Positions 1 to 8,691 of a DNA stretch of 64,000 nucleotides are shown one piece after another. The notes below the pieces were generated by a model that did no database searches, had not been told where the DNA came from, and saw only the letters and a program-made list of their open reading frames with translations. Origin of the DNA: Brevibacterium sp. JSBI002 (GTDB lineage: Bacteria; Actinomycetota; Actinomycetes; Actinomycetales; Brevibacteriaceae); contig NZ_CP110341.1 of assembly GCF_026013965.1 (NCBI RefSeq), forward strand, positions 1,116,001 through 1,180,000. Direction: 5' to 3'. A program made the position numbers and the translations under genes. The stretch's first letter is position 1. Every line of letters starts with the position of its first letter.

Positions 1-250
1 TCAGGCCGATGGCGATCCAGGCTTCGATGAGACCGGAGACGTAGATGGCGCCGGGCAGACCCATGAGCAGCCACCCCGACATATCGGAGGCGCCGGCGCT
101 CAGAGCGGCAACGCTGGGGCGCAGCCCGCGCCCCGCGAGCATATAGTCGTCGAGGCTGTTCTTAGTCTTGCGATAGGCAAACCAGCCGATGGCCAGCATG
201 CCGATGAAGTAGAGGACGATCGCGATCGTGCGGAAAGTGGTTTCCGACAT
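1..250 (-). CDS. putP: Sodium/proline symporter, N-terminal part (runs off window)
   Basis: Reading the reverse strand from the ATG at 250 gives 83 residues that match the start of solute:sodium symporters of the PutP type. A first membrane helix (about residues 8-25) is followed by the family pattern DDYMLAGRGL and then SAGASDMSGWLLMGLPGAIY, the region that forms the sodium-binding core of the first repeat. PutP imports proline with sodium across the cytoplasmic membrane. An AGGAG ribosome site lies just before the ATG. The gene continues past base 1, so substrate and completeness cannot be checked. Another member of the sodium/solute symporter family is possible, but proline is the best guess. 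Confidence 0.85.
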   Translation of the reverse strand, partial: MSETTFRTIAIVLYFIGMLAIGWFAYRKTKNSLDDYMLAGRGLRPSVAALSAGASDMSGWLLMGLPGAIYVSGLIEAWIAIGL

Positions 251-369
251 TTGAGCTCAGCTCCTTCGATAGGCCGAGCCGACCTTACAGCACAAGAGGT
301 CGCAGGTGTGAATTCCCTGTGCGCCCGCCTGCGGTCAGGATACACCGCGACACAACTGGGTCGGCAGGC

Positions 370-1221
370 TCAGTCGAAGACGACGGTGCGGTGGCCGTCC
401 ATGAGAACTCGGCCTTCGGCATGCCAGGCCACGGCCCGCGCGAGCACGGCCGCTTCGACGTCCTGACCGTGTCGGACGAAATCGGCGATCGCCTGATTGT
501 GATCGACGCGAGCCACGTCCTGTTCGATGATCGGCCCTTCGTCGAGGTCGCTCGTGACATAGTGGGCGGTCGCTCCGATGATCTTCACGCCGCGGGCATG
601 CGCCTGATGGTAGGGCTTCGCGCCCTTGAAGCTCGGCAGGAACGAATGGTGGATGTTGATGACCCGCCCTTCGAGGCGGTCGCAGAGTTCGGGGGAGAGG
701 ATCTGCATGTACCGGGCCAAGACGATGAGTTCGACATCGAGGTCGTCGACGAGGGCAGAGAGCCGCGTCTCGGCGTCGGCCTTCGTGTTCCGGGTGATCG
801 GAATATGGTGGAAATCGTGGCCATGGAATTCGGCGAGCGGACGCAGATCGTCATGGTTGCCGGCGACGCCGACGATGTCGATGGGCAGCTGACCGGCCGA
901 ATGCCGGAACAGCAGAGTATTGAGGCAGTGCGCGGCCCTGGACACCATGATGAGGGTGCGGGTCCTCTTCTCCACCGGCTGCAGGCTCACGGTCATCGCG
1001 AACCGGGGAGCCACCTCGGCGAGGGCCGCTTCCACGGTCTGGGCCGTGGTCTGCGCGGGCGTCGAGAACTGCAGGCGCAGGAAGAACTGACGAGAATCGG
1101 GGGAGGAGAACTGCTGGGATTCGGTGATGTTGCCGCCCAGTCCCGCGAGCACCCCGGTCACGGCATGGACGATGCCGGTCGAATCGGGGCAGGTGACTCT
1201 CAGGATCCATTCGCAGCTCAT
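370..1221 (-). CDS. purU: Formyltetrahydrofolate deformylase
   Basis: This 283-residue protein has the two-domain layout of PurU. An N-terminal ACT domain covers about residues 3-80 (VTCPDSTGIVHAVTGVLAG). A formyltransferase-fold domain follows, with the signature INIHHSFLPSFKGAKPY at 188-204 and SDLDEGPIIEQ near 224-234. It hydrolyses 10-formyl-THF to THF and formate, which balances the one-carbon pool. It is divergent from glyA-folD, so the three form a one-carbon cluster. A TAGGAT box ends exactly 7 nt before the ATG and there is no ribosome site, so the message is probably leaderless. Length is normal for the family. Confidence 0.95.
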   Translation of the reverse strand: MSCEWILRVTCPDSTGIVHAVTGVLAGLGGNITESQQFSSPDSRQFFLRLQFSTPAQTTAQTVEAALAEVAPRFAMTVSLQPVEKRTRTLIMVSRAAHCLNTLLFRHSAGQLPIDIVGVAGNHDDLRPLAEFHGHDFHHIPITRNTKADAETRLSALVDDLDVELIVLARYMQILSPELCDRLEGRVINIHHSFLPSFKGAKPYHQAHARGVKIIGATAHYVTSDLDEGPIIEQDVARVDHNQAIADFVRHGQDVEAAVLARAVAWHAEGRVLMDGHRTVVFD

Positions 1222-1228
1222 GGACTCG

Positions 1229-1234
1229 ATCCTA
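1229..1234 (-). promoter_or_regulatory. -10 box of purU, leaderless
   Basis: TAGGAT on the minus strand, with 7 nt between it and the purU ATG at 1221. Transcription would start at or next to the A of the start codon. No clear -35 box is visible. Confidence 0.55.
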
Positions 1235-1389
1235 ATCGGTGGCTGCGCTCAACGCCCACTCCGAGTCGGCATCCGGATGGCGGTCGCTGCCCCGGACGCA
1301 GGCGGCGTCGCTGTTAGCATGGTGCCGGGTGACGGCCGCGGTTTGCGCGCTGCCTCGCTCCCATCATCGGATGCCACAGGAGAGTACTC

Positions 1390-2664
1390 ATGACCGAAAA
1401 CTCGATGCAGGCTTCGCTTGCCGACATCGACCCGCAGATTGCCGAAGTCCTCGACCTCGAGCTGGGCCGCCAGCGTTCGACGCTCGAGATGATCGCCTCG
1501 GAGAATTTCGTCCCGCGCGCCGTGCTGGAAGCACAGGGGTCGGTGCTGACGAACAAGTACGCCGAGGGGTATCCCGGCAAGCGCTACTACGGCGGCTGCG
1601 AATACGTCGACGTCGCGGAGAACCTCGCCATCGACCGCGCCAAGAGCCTATTCGGCGCCGACTACGCGAACGTCCAGCCCCATTCCGGTGCCTCGGCCAA
1701 CGCCGCTGTCATGCACGCTCTGGCCCGTCAGGGTGACAAGATGCTCGGGCTGTCCCTGGCCCATGGCGGTCACCTCACCCACGGTATGAAGATCAACTTC
1801 TCCGGACGCCTCTACGATGTCGCCTCGTACGAGGTCGACCCCGATACCTACCGCATCGATATGGACAAGGTGCGCGAGAAGGCTCTCGAACACCGCCCCG
1901 AGGTCATCGTCGCCGGCTGGTCGGCCTACCCCCGTCAGCTGGACTTCCAGGCATTCCGCGATATCGCCGACGAAATCGGTGCGAAGCTGTGGGTCGATAT
2001 GGCCCACTTCGCCGGACTCGTCGCCGCCGGTCTGCACCCGAACCCGGTACCGTTCGCCGATGTCGTGTCTTCGACGGTGCACAAGACCATCGGCGGGCCC
2101 CGTTCCGGTTTCATCCTCGGCAAGGAGGAGTACGCGAAGAAGCTCAACTCCGCCGTGTTCCCGGGACAGCAGGGCGGACCGCTCATGCATGTCATCGCCG
2201 CGAAAGCCGTGGCCTTCAAACTCGCGGCCTCCGCCGAGTTCAAGGAACGTCAGGAACGCACCGTGCGCGGTGCTCAGATCCTGGCTGAGCGCCTGCTGGC
2301 CTCCGACGTCGCTGACGCCGGAGCCACCGTGCTCACCGGCGGCACCGATGTCCACCTCGTGCTCGTCGACCTGCGCAACTCCGCCCTCGACGGACAGCAG
2401 GCCGAAGATCTTCTGCACTCGGTCGGCATCACTGTCAACCGCAATGCCGTGCCCTTCGACCCGCGCCCGCCGATGGTCACCTCCGGTCTGCGCATCGGCA
2501 CCCCGGCGCTGGCCACCCGCGGATTCGGCGACAATGAATTCACCGAGGTCGCCGACGTCATCGCCGAGGCGCTCAAGCCCGGTGCCGATGTCGAGGCACT
2601 CGCCGCACGGGTGAAGAAGCTCAGCGACGAATTCCCGCTCTACGACGGCCTGGAACAGTACTGA
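1390..2664 (+). CDS. glyA: Serine hydroxymethyltransferase
   Basis: This 424-residue PLP enzyme interconverts serine + THF and glycine + 5,10-methylene-THF in the cytoplasm, the main source of one-carbon units. The PLP-binding lysine is in [11 protein letters not shown] (Lys232). Other family blocks are [33 protein letters not shown] and [11 protein letters not shown]. An AGGAGAG ribosome site precedes the ATG. A TTAGCAT element at about 1315 could be the -10 of a promoter leaving a leader of about 70 nt. The stop overlaps the folD start by one base (TGATG), so the two genes are translationally coupled and the methylene-THF made here feeds straight into FolD. Confidence 0.97.
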   Translation: MTENSMQASLADIDPQIAEVLDLELGRQRSTLEMIASENFVPRAVLEAQGSVLTNKYAEGYPGKRYYGGCEYVDVAENLAIDRAKSLFGADYANVQPHSGASANAAVMHALARQGDKMLGLSLAHGGHLTHGMKINFSGRLYDVASYEVDPDTYRIDMDKVREKALEHRPEVIVAGWSAYPRQLDFQAFRDIADEIGAKLWVDMAHFAGLVAAGLHPNPVPFADVVSSTVHKTIGGPRSGFILGKEEYAKKLNSAVFPGQQGGPLMHVIAAKAVAFKLAASAEFKERQERTVRGAQILAERLLASDVADAGATVLTGGTDVHLVLVDLRNSALDGQQAEDLLHSVGITVNRNAVPFDPRPPMVTSGLRIGTPALATRGFGDNEFTEVADVIAEALKPGADVEALAARVKKLSDEFPLYDGLEQY

Positions 2665-3545
2665 TGAGTGCACAGATCCTCGACGGCAGAGCCTGTGCGA
2701 AGCAGATCAAGGCCGAACTCACCGAGGCGGTGGCGACCCTGGCAGAGTCCGGAATCGTGCCTGGGCTCGGCACAGTGCTGGTGGGAGAGGACCCCGGTTC
2801 GAAATGGTACGTCGCGGGCAAGCACCGTGACTGCGCCGAGGTCGGGATCAGCTCGATCCGCCGTGACCTGCCCGAGTCGGTGAGTCAGGAAGAGTTGTTG
2901 GCCGTCATCGACGAGCTCAACAACGATGACGCCTGCACCGGCTACATCGTGCAGCTTCCGCTGCCGGACCATATCGACACGGACACGATCCTCGAAGCCA
3001 TCGATCCGGCCAAGGACGCCGACGGCCTGCATCCGACGAACCTCGGCCGGCTCGTGCTGAATGTCAATTCGGAGATCACGACTCCGCTGCCGTGCACTCC
3101 GCGCGGTGTCATCGAGCTGATGACCCGCAACGGCATCGATCTTGCCGGCAAGCATGTCGTGGTCATCGGTCGCGGGGTCACCGTGGGCCGGTCCATCGGC
3201 GCACTGCTGACTCGGCGTGAGCACAATGCGACTGTCACCCTGACTCACACCGGCACGCGCAACCTCGATGAGCTGCTGGCTCAGGCCGATGTCATCGTCG
3301 CGGCCGCCGGTGCGGCTCGTATTGTGAAAGCGGAGGCGGTCAAACCCGGGGCGATCGTCCTCGACGTAGGAGTCTCGCGTGAGACGGACCCGGAGACGGG
3401 GAAGTCGAAGATCGTCGGTGACGTGGATCCGGCAGTCGCCGAGGTGGCGTCCTGGGTCTCCCCGAACCCGGGAGGCGTCGGACCGATGACTCGAGCTCTC
3501 CTGCTCAAGAACGTCGTCGACACCGCCCAACGCTCAGCCAACTAA
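2664..3545 (+). CDS. folD: Methylenetetrahydrofolate dehydrogenase/cyclohydrolase
   Basis: The 293-residue bifunctional FolD converts 5,10-methylene-THF to 10-formyl-THF with NADP. The substrate region contains [17 protein letters not shown] and the conserved QLPLPDHI. The Rossmann nucleotide site is [18 protein letters not shown]. The C-terminal block is [19 protein letters not shown]. It is the second gene of the glyA-folD operon. The 10-formyl-THF it makes is used by PurN and PurH, encoded about 38 kb away in this window, and is removed by PurU next door. The gene ends 9 bp before a long palindromic repeat that may also act as its terminator. Confidence 0.97.
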   Translation: MSAQILDGRACAKQIKAELTEAVATLAESGIVPGLGTVLVGEDPGSKWYVAGKHRDCAEVGISSIRRDLPESVSQEELLAVIDELNNDDACTGYIVQLPLPDHIDTDTILEAIDPAKDADGLHPTNLGRLVLNVNSEITTPLPCTPRGVIELMTRNGIDLAGKHVVVIGRGVTVGRSIGALLTRREHNATVTLTHTGTRNLDELLAQADVIVAAAGAARIVKAEAVKPGAIVLDVGVSRETDPETGKSKIVGDVDPAVAEVASWVSPNPGGVGPMTRALLLKNVVDTAQRSAN

Positions 3546-3554
3546 CCCCTATTA

Positions 3555-3610
3555 CTACCTGACGGCGGCCCAGCAACCTCGCGCGAGGTTGCTGGGCCGT
3601 CGTCAGGTAG
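3555..3610. repeat. 56-bp palindromic repeat, copy 1
   Basis: This is a near-perfect inverted repeat whose arms begin and end CTACCTGACGG / CCGTCAGGTAG, with a CGCG centre. A T in the right arm (CCGTCGTC) changes one G-C pair to G-U. It lies between the convergent ends of folD and an acetyltransferase gene. Related copies are at 9756, 21367 and 47430. The hairpin could serve as a two-way terminator or as a REP-like element. Confidence 0.9.
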
Positions 3611-3634
3611 TTCTGGGAGGCTGTTGTCGGGTGC

Positions 3635-4123
3635 TCAGTCCTCGGGGAACTTGAGTTCGAAGAAGACGCGCGGGTTGCCCGGGCCGGCATAGTCCTCGAT
3701 GAGCTCTCCGCTGAAGCCCATGGAGGAGTGGAACGAGATCGCACCCGAGGACTCCGGCATCGTCGTCGCCTGAACCGAGGAGGCACCGAGCTGACGGGAA
3801 TGGTCGATGAAGTGCTGGTAGAGATGACGGCCGATTCCCTGGTGACGGAAATCCGACCGCGCTGCCACCAGGTGGATGTAGGCAGGACCATCATGGGGAA
3901 TGACGCCGAGCAGGTATCCGACGATCTCCGAACGGTAGCGGGCGACGAGACCCGAGGTGACGAACTGACGGAACCAGTAGGCATCATGGTCACCGCTGAG
4001 ATCGCGGTCTCCCCAAAAGTTGGCCTGAGCGTCGAGCAGGAATTCGCGCATCTCGCGGGCGTCGACCTCATCGAGCGGACTGATGCTCAGCTGCTCGGTG
4101 TCGATAGTTTCGTCAACGGCCAT
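3635..4123 (-). CDS. GNAT-family N-acetyltransferase
   Basis: A 162-residue protein with the GNAT fold. The acetyl-CoA loop is in VAARSDFRHQGIGRHLYQHF (R/QxxGxG motif), followed by a hydrophobic strand and a C-terminal SMGFSGEL block. The start was set at MAVDET because a strong AGGAGG sits 4 nt before that ATG; a longer in-frame start upstream lacks one. The substrate is unknown and could be a small amine, an antibiotic-like compound or a protein N-terminus. It is divergent from exonuclease III, with 86 bp between the start codons, and has a TATAGAGT -10-like element upstream. Confidence 0.85.
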   Translation of the reverse strand: MAVDETIDTEQLSISPLDEVDAREMREFLLDAQANFWGDRDLSGDHDAYWFRQFVTSGLVARYRSEIVGYLLGVIPHDGPAYIHLVAARSDFRHQGIGRHLYQHFIDHSRQLGASSVQATTMPESSGAISFHSSMGFSGELIEDYAGPGNPRVFFELKFPED

Positions 4124-4209
4124 TGCGCCTCCTGATGTGTTCGTACTTACCCTCACTCTATAACGCCCCGTCCCGGAAGAATAGTGCGCTCCATGTCATC
4201 ATAGATCAC

Positions 4210-5025
4210 ATGATTCGGATTGCTTCAGTCAACGTCAACGGAGTCCGCGCAGCATGGCGAAAGGGGATGCCCACCTGGGTCGATGCAGCGAAACCGGACT
4301 TCATCACCCTCCAAGAAGTGCGTGCCGCGAACGACATCGCGCACGGTGTCCTCGCCGACACCGGATACACCACGATCAGCCATGATGCCGAGGCTAAGGG
4401 CCGCGCCGGCGTCGCCGTGATGGCCCGCACCGAACCCGAGGCGGTGCGCGAAGGACTCGGAGTCGACGGCTACTTCGACCGGGCCGGACGCTGGGTGGAG
4501 ACGGACTTCCGCCTCGGCGACGGATCGCTTCTGACCCTTGTGTCCGCGTACGTCCATTCCGGCGAGGCCGACACCCCCAAACAGGACGACAAGTACCGGT
4601 TCCTCGACCGCATGATCGAACGGATGCCGCAGCTGGCGAAGACCGCCGACCATGTCCTCGTCACCGGCGACCTCAACGTGTGCCACACCGAACGCGACCT
4701 GAAGAACTGGAAGGCCAACCGGAAGAAGTCCGGATTCCTCCCGGAGGAACGCGCCTACTTCGACAAGTTCTTCGGTGAGATCGGCTACGTCGACGTCCAC
4801 CGCGAACTCAGCGGCGACATCGACGGACCTTATACCTGGTGGTCGATGCGCGGTCAGGCCTTCGACAATGACACGGGTTGGCGCATCGACTATCAGATGG
4901 CCACGCCGGCCCTGGCCGCAACCGCGGTCAAGGCCACCGTGGACAAAGCCGACAGCTGGGCCGAGCGCTGGTCGGACCACGCTCCGCTGGTCATCGACTA
5001 CGACCTCCCGTCCGTCCAGGCCTGA
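4210..5025 (+). CDS. xthA: Exodeoxyribonuclease III (AP endonuclease)
   Basis: A 271-residue member of the exonuclease III/AP endonuclease family. It cuts DNA 5' of abasic sites and removes 3' blocking groups during base-excision repair. Visible catalytic motifs are NVNGVRAAWRKG at the N-terminus, the metal-binding Glu in LQEVRA, GDLNVCHTERDLKN, and the C-terminal SDHAPLVIDY with its catalytic His. The start was chosen at MIRIASVNVNG, which matches the family start; the reading frame is open further upstream, but that extension does not look conserved. It appears to be a single-gene unit that ends in a long hairpin. Confidence 0.95.
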   Translation: MIRIASVNVNGVRAAWRKGMPTWVDAAKPDFITLQEVRAANDIAHGVLADTGYTTISHDAEAKGRAGVAVMARTEPEAVREGLGVDGYFDRAGRWVETDFRLGDGSLLTLVSAYVHSGEADTPKQDDKYRFLDRMIERMPQLAKTADHVLVTGDLNVCHTERDLKNWKANRKKSGFLPEERAYFDKFFGEIGYVDVHRELSGDIDGPYTWWSMRGQAFDNDTGWRIDYQMATPALAATAVKATVDKADSWAERWSDHAPLVIDYDLPSVQA

Positions 5026-5039
5026 CCGCAGTTCGAAGG

Positions 5040-5100
5040 ACAGACGAAGAGCCCGGGGTTTCAGGACGAAATGTCCTGAAACCCCGGCTTCTTCGTCTGT
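5040..5100. terminator. Long inverted repeat, bidirectional terminator
   Basis: The arms ACAGACGAAGA and TCTTCGTCTGT flank an inner perfect stem GGGGTTTCAGGAC/GTCCTGAAACCCC with a small loop. It sits between the convergent ends of xthA and the cstA/ybdD operon. A second small hairpin (CGTCTC/GAGACG) follows at 5101-5121. The sequence is unrelated to the 56-bp palindrome family. Confidence 0.8.
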
Positions 5101-5137
5101 CGTCTCTGCGTTCTGAGACGCAGGCAGCTTCAGAACC

Positions 5138-5374
5138 TCAACAGCAGCGGACCTTGGGGTTGCGGTCCTGCTCATCGGTGAGATCTCGCCAGAAGGCCTT
5201 CTCCTCCATCGCGCCCTCACGGGTGCCGTGGCGGCGCTCGTAGGATTCGAGGTAGTGGATATAGGCGTTCTCGCCCATGATCTCCTTGAGGTACCAGTGG
5301 AGCCAGGCCCCGCCTCGGCGCAGGGATCCCCACGGATCGCTGGCGATGCGGCTGAGCGGATGTGCGGTGCTCAT
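5138..5374 (-). CDS. ybdD: YbdD/YjiX family protein (DUF466)
   Basis: A 78-residue protein of the YbdD/YjiX family. It ends in a Cys-Cys pair (NPKVRCC) like its E. coli relatives and contains the core GAWLHWYLKEIMGENAYIHYLESY. These small proteins are nearly always encoded next to cstA/btsT-type transporters and are thought to assist them, although the mechanism is not settled. The start was set at MSTAHPL, which overlaps the stop of the upstream fragment by 4 nt (ATGA) and has a GAAGGA site. The gene looks intact even though the transporter gene before it is broken. Confidence 0.88.
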   Translation of the reverse strand: MSTAHPLSRIASDPWGSLRRGGAWLHWYLKEIMGENAYIHYLESYERRHGTREGAMEEKAFWRDLTDEQDRNPKVRCC

Positions 5375-5622
5375 TCCTTCTGCCTTCCTGCTGCATGCTC
5401 GTTCCACTGCGCCTGCAGCTCACGCTCGGGCTTGCGAGGGATGAGACCGGCCGGAGCGAACATCTTCGTCTCGACGAAGGGTTCCTCCGTCGTCGGCAGG
5501 GACCCCTTCTTGATGGCCTCGATGGACTTCCAGACTGCCATGACGACGACCATCGCGACAAGAAGTGCGAAGACGATCGACAGGGTGCCTTGGACGAAGG
5601 TGTTGCGCACGACTGCGCTCAT
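5371..5622 (-). CDS. C-terminal segment of CstA, cut off by an in-frame stop
   Basis: The 83 residues from ATG 5622 hold one hydrophobic helix (about residues 12-32) and a tail with ETKMFAPAGLIPRKPERE. This aligns in order with the final helix and tail of E. coli CstA, which runs ...NRLDAGLTIFFMVVVVLLALFSI... The segment is in the same reading frame as the main cstA ORF, separated only by the TAA at 5635-5637 and four sense codons. I read it as the displaced end of CstA rather than an independent gene. It could be translated separately from its own ATG, but no good ribosome site precedes it. Confidence 0.75.
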   Translation of the reverse strand: MSAVVRNTFVQGTLSIVFALLVAMVVVMAVWKSIEAIKKGSLPTTEEPFVETKMFAPAGLIPRKPERELQAQWNEHAAGRQKE

Positions 5623-5634
5623 CGCCGCAACGCC

Positions 5635-7464
5635 TTAGATGTTGCCCATCGAGGTCTCTCCGGCGGCCAGCGCGTCCTTGTAGGCGAAGTGCTGAGCCCA
5701 GTAGCCGAGCTTTGGGCCGGAGGAGAAGATCTTCTGCCACGAGGCGACCATCGTGACCAGCAGGTCCCAGACCAGCGGGATGCCGGGGATCCACGCCCAT
5801 TTGGCCAGGCCCATCTTGCACACGATAGCGAAGATGACGGCCAGAGCGATCGCCGCCAGCAGCTGGTTCGAGATGCCGAAGAGCGGGAACAGCGTGTTGA
5901 TGCCGCCGAGGGGGTCGGTGACGCCCATGAGCAGGATCGATCCCCAGGCGGCAACCATGATCGCGGTGGTCAGCCAGGCGCCCGGAGTCCACGAGGGATC
6001 CCGGAACCTATTGGAGAAGTTCCCGAGTGCATCCGAGAGCATGAAACGGGCCACGCGAGTGCCCGCATCGATCGTGGTGAGGATGAACAGGGCCGCGAAC
6101 ATCACAGCGAAGTGGTACCAGAACGACATGCAGGCCGGTCCGCCGAAGACATTGTGGAGGATGTGGGCCATTCCCATCGCCAGCGTCGGGGCTCCGCCGG
6201 TGCGAGAGACGATGCTCTCCTCTCCGACGTCCTTGGCCGCCTGATCGAGGATCTCCGGACTCGTCTCCACTCCGGACATGCCCAAGGAGTTGTCGATGAA
6301 GTCCGATGCGCCCTGCACGGTTCCGCCGGTGAGCGGTTCGGCGGCATTCATCGCGAAGTAGAGGCCCTTGTCGAGGCAGATCGCGGCGACCAGCGCCATG
6401 ATCGCGACGAAGGACTCCAAGAGCATTCCGCCGTAGCCGATGAGGCGAGCCTGCGTCTCCTTCTCGATGAGCTTCGGAGTCGTGCCTGAGGAGATGAGGG
6501 CGTGGAAGCCCGACAACGCTCCACAGGCGATGGTGATGAATAGGAACGGGAACAGGGCGCCGGCGAACGCGGGACCTGCCGTATTGAACGCGAACTCGGT
6601 CAGCGCAGGCATCTGCACGGTCGGGTTGACGATGAGGATGCCCACGGCCAATAGCACGATGGTGCCGATCTTCATGAACGTCGATAGGTAGTCGCGCGGT
6701 GCCAGCAGCACCCACACGGGAAGCACGGCGGCGAGGAATCCGTAGATCATCAGGCACCAAGCCAGAGTCACCTTGTCGAGGTGGAAGATCTCGGACCAGA
6801 ACGGCGAGTTGTGGACCCAGCCGCCGGCGATGATCGCGATGACGAGCAGCACGATGCCGATGACCGAGGTCTCGACGACCTTGCCGGGACGCAGGTAGCG
6901 CATATAGATGCCCATGAACACGTCGATCGGAATGGTCATCGCGATGGAGAAGACACCCCGGGGGCTTTCGGCCAGAGCGTTGATGATGACGACGCCGAGG
7001 ACGGCGATGAGGATGACCATGATGAGGATGATGCCGATGGAGGCGATGATTCCGCCCGTTCGACCGAGTTCATCGCGGGTCATCTGTCCCAGCGATCGAC
7101 CGTTGCGGCGCGTGGAGAAGAACAGCACCATATAGTCCTGGACACCGCCGGCGAGAACGACGCCGAAGACGATCCACAGAGTTCCCGGCAGGTAGCCCAT
7201 CTGGGCCGCGAGGATCGGTCCCACGAGGGGGCCGGCACCGGAGATCGCCGCGAAGTGGTGGCCGAACAGGACCCTGCGGTCGGTCGGCGCGAAATCGCGG
7301 CCGTTGTCGTTGAGTTCTGCCGGGGTGGCTCGCTTGGGGTTCGGGCGGCAGATCTTCCATTCGATGAGCTTCGCGTAGAAACGGAAGCCGATGAGGTAGC
7401 TGCCGACTGCTGCGGCGACGAACCAGCTGGCCGACAGCTCTTCACCGCGCACGAACGCGATCAT
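5635..7464 (-). CDS. cstA: Carbon starvation protein CstA, shortened at both ends
   Basis: A polytopic membrane protein of the CstA family (pyruvate/peptide uptake under carbon limitation). Conserved blocks are present and intact: FGHHFAAISGAGPLVGPILA, AQMGYLPGTLWIVFGVVLAG, STRRNGRSLG, ACGALSGFHALISSGTTPK, SRTGGAPTLAMGMAHIL and TTIDAGTRVARFML. From ATG 7464 it is 609 residues, against about 700 for E. coli CstA. The last helix is lost to a TAA at 5635 and is found in the next ORF in the same frame. The first helix is also incomplete: the open frame extends upstream to a GTG at 7602, but that stretch lacks a ribosome site and does not look conserved. The best ribosome site upstream belongs to an out-of-frame ATG. 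Whether it makes a working transporter is doubtful. Confidence 0.85.
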   Translation of the reverse strand: MIAFVRGEELSASWFVAAAVGSYLIGFRFYAKLIEWKICRPNPKRATPAELNDNGRDFAPTDRRVLFGHHFAAISGAGPLVGPILAAQMGYLPGTLWIVFGVVLAGGVQDYMVLFFSTRRNGRSLGQMTRDELGRTGGIIASIGIILIMVILIAVLGVVIINALAESPRGVFSIAMTIPIDVFMGIYMRYLRPGKVVETSVIGIVLLVIAIIAGGWVHNSPFWSEIFHLDKVTLAWCLMIYGFLAAVLPVWVLLAPRDYLSTFMKIGTIVLLAVGILIVNPTVQMPALTEFAFNTAGPAFAGALFPFLFITIACGALSGFHALISSGTTPKLIEKETQARLIGYGGMLLESFVAIMALVAAICLDKGLYFAMNAAEPLTGGTVQGASDFIDNSLGMSGVETSPEILDQAAKDVGEESIVSRTGGAPTLAMGMAHILHNVFGGPACMSFWYHFAVMFAALFILTTIDAGTRVARFMLSDALGNFSNRFRDPSWTPGAWLTTAIMVAAWGSILLMGVTDPLGGINTLFPLFGISNQLLAAIALAVIFAIVCKMGLAKWAWIPGIPLVWDLLVTMVASWQKIFSSGPKLGYWAQHFAYKDALAAGETSMGNI

Positions 7465-7520
7465 CGACCAACCAGCTCCGGCGAAGAGATGACGCGCCGG
7501 GATTGTTGAGTTCTCAGCAT
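7461..7520 (-). other. Short ORF overlapping the cstA start (uORF or frameshift remnant)
   Basis: ATG 7520 has a good GAAGG ribosome site 7-8 nt upstream and reads MLRTQQSRRVISSPELVGR before a TGA that overlaps the cstA ATG at 7464 as ATGA. It may be a 19-residue leader peptide that couples translation to cstA. Alternatively it is the true cstA N-terminus, moved out of frame by a one-base loss. Confidence 0.35.
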
Positions 7521-7690
7521 GATCAGACCTTCGCTGGCCGCTGCTCGACAGATGTTCGAGACCTGGGAGACACCTTGGTGAATCATGTGATCTGGTACGC
7601 ACTATACCGCTCGTCCGCGCTCAAGCGTGATCCCCGACACCAGACCGGACGCCTGCGCAGAGCTGACAGGGGAGATGGCATCATAGGACT

Positions 7691-8689
7691 ATGACGAACT
7701 CTTCACAGCCGCGCACTGTCTCAGGTATCCAAGCCACCTCCGATTCCCTTCATCTCGGCAACTACATCGGAGCCCTGCAGCAGTTCGTGACTCATCAGGA
7801 GTCGCACGATGCCTTCTACTTCATCGCGAACATGCACGCGATCACCGTCGAGCAGGATCCGGCCGAGCTGCGGGAACGCACCCTGCGCACGGCCGCGCAG
7901 TTCATCGCCGCCGGTCTCGATCCGGAGAAGTCGACGATCTTCGTCCAGTCCCAGGTGCCTGCCCATCCGCAGCTGTCCTGGGTGCTCGAGTGCACCACTT
8001 CGATGGGTGAGGCGAGCCGAATGACCCAGTTCAAGGACAAGTCCGCGAAGCAGGAGCATGTGTCCCTGGGGCTGCTCACCTACCCGGCGCTGATGGCTGC
8101 TGACATCCTGCTGTACAACCCGCAGCTCGTTCCCGTCGGTGAGGACCAGCGTCAGCACCTCGAGCTGACCCGCAACCTCGCCGAACGGTTCAACTATCGT
8201 TTCGGCAAGACCTTCACCGTCCCCGAGGCGCAGATCCTCAAGGCGACCGCGAAGATCTACGACCTGCAGAATCCGGGTGCGAAGATGTCGAAGTCCCAGC
8301 CCAGCCCGCAGGGCCGTATCGACATCCTCGACGACGCGAAGGCACTGACGAAGAAGATCAAGTCCGCGGTGACCGATGACGGAACCGAGATCGCCTTCGA
8401 CCTGGAGAACAAGCCGGGAGTGTCGAACCTGCTGACGATCTACTCATCCCTGACCTCGCGCCCTGTCGACGATATCGTCGCCGAGTACGCGGGGAAGATG
8501 TACGGTCACCTCAAGGTCGACCTCGCCGAGGTGGCCGTGGAGACCCTGACGCCGGTGCGGGAGCGTACGGTGGAACTCCTCGAAGACCGAGCGCAGCTGC
8601 AGACGATCCTCGACCGCGGGGCGGAGAAGGCCAGCGCCATCGCCGAGGCGACTCTGCGCGAGGTCTATGACAAGATCGGCTTCATCTGA
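7691..8689 (+). CDS. trpS: Tryptophan-tRNA ligase
   Basis: A 332-residue class I aminoacyl-tRNA synthetase that charges tRNA-Trp. The HIGH-like motif is SLHLGN at 19-24, and KMSKS is at 198-202 in [11 protein letters not shown]. Further family blocks are [46 protein letters not shown] and [11 protein letters not shown]. Length fits the bacterial TrpS family. The gene downstream starts two bases after its stop, so the two are probably co-transcribed. The region upstream, shared with the cstA promoter, is only about 90 bp. Confidence 0.97.
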   Translation: MTNSSQPRTVSGIQATSDSLHLGNYIGALQQFVTHQESHDAFYFIANMHAITVEQDPAELRERTLRTAAQFIAAGLDPEKSTIFVQSQVPAHPQLSWVLECTTSMGEASRMTQFKDKSAKQEHVSLGLLTYPALMAADILLYNPQLVPVGEDQRQHLELTRNLAERFNYRFGKTFTVPEAQILKATAKIYDLQNPGAKMSKSQPSPQGRIDILDDAKALTKKIKSAVTDDGTEIAFDLENKPGVSNLLTIYSSLTSRPVDDIVAEYAGKMYGHLKVDLAEVAVETLTPVRERTVELLEDRAQLQTILDRGAEKASAIAEATLREVYDKIGFI

Positions 8690-8691
8690 TC

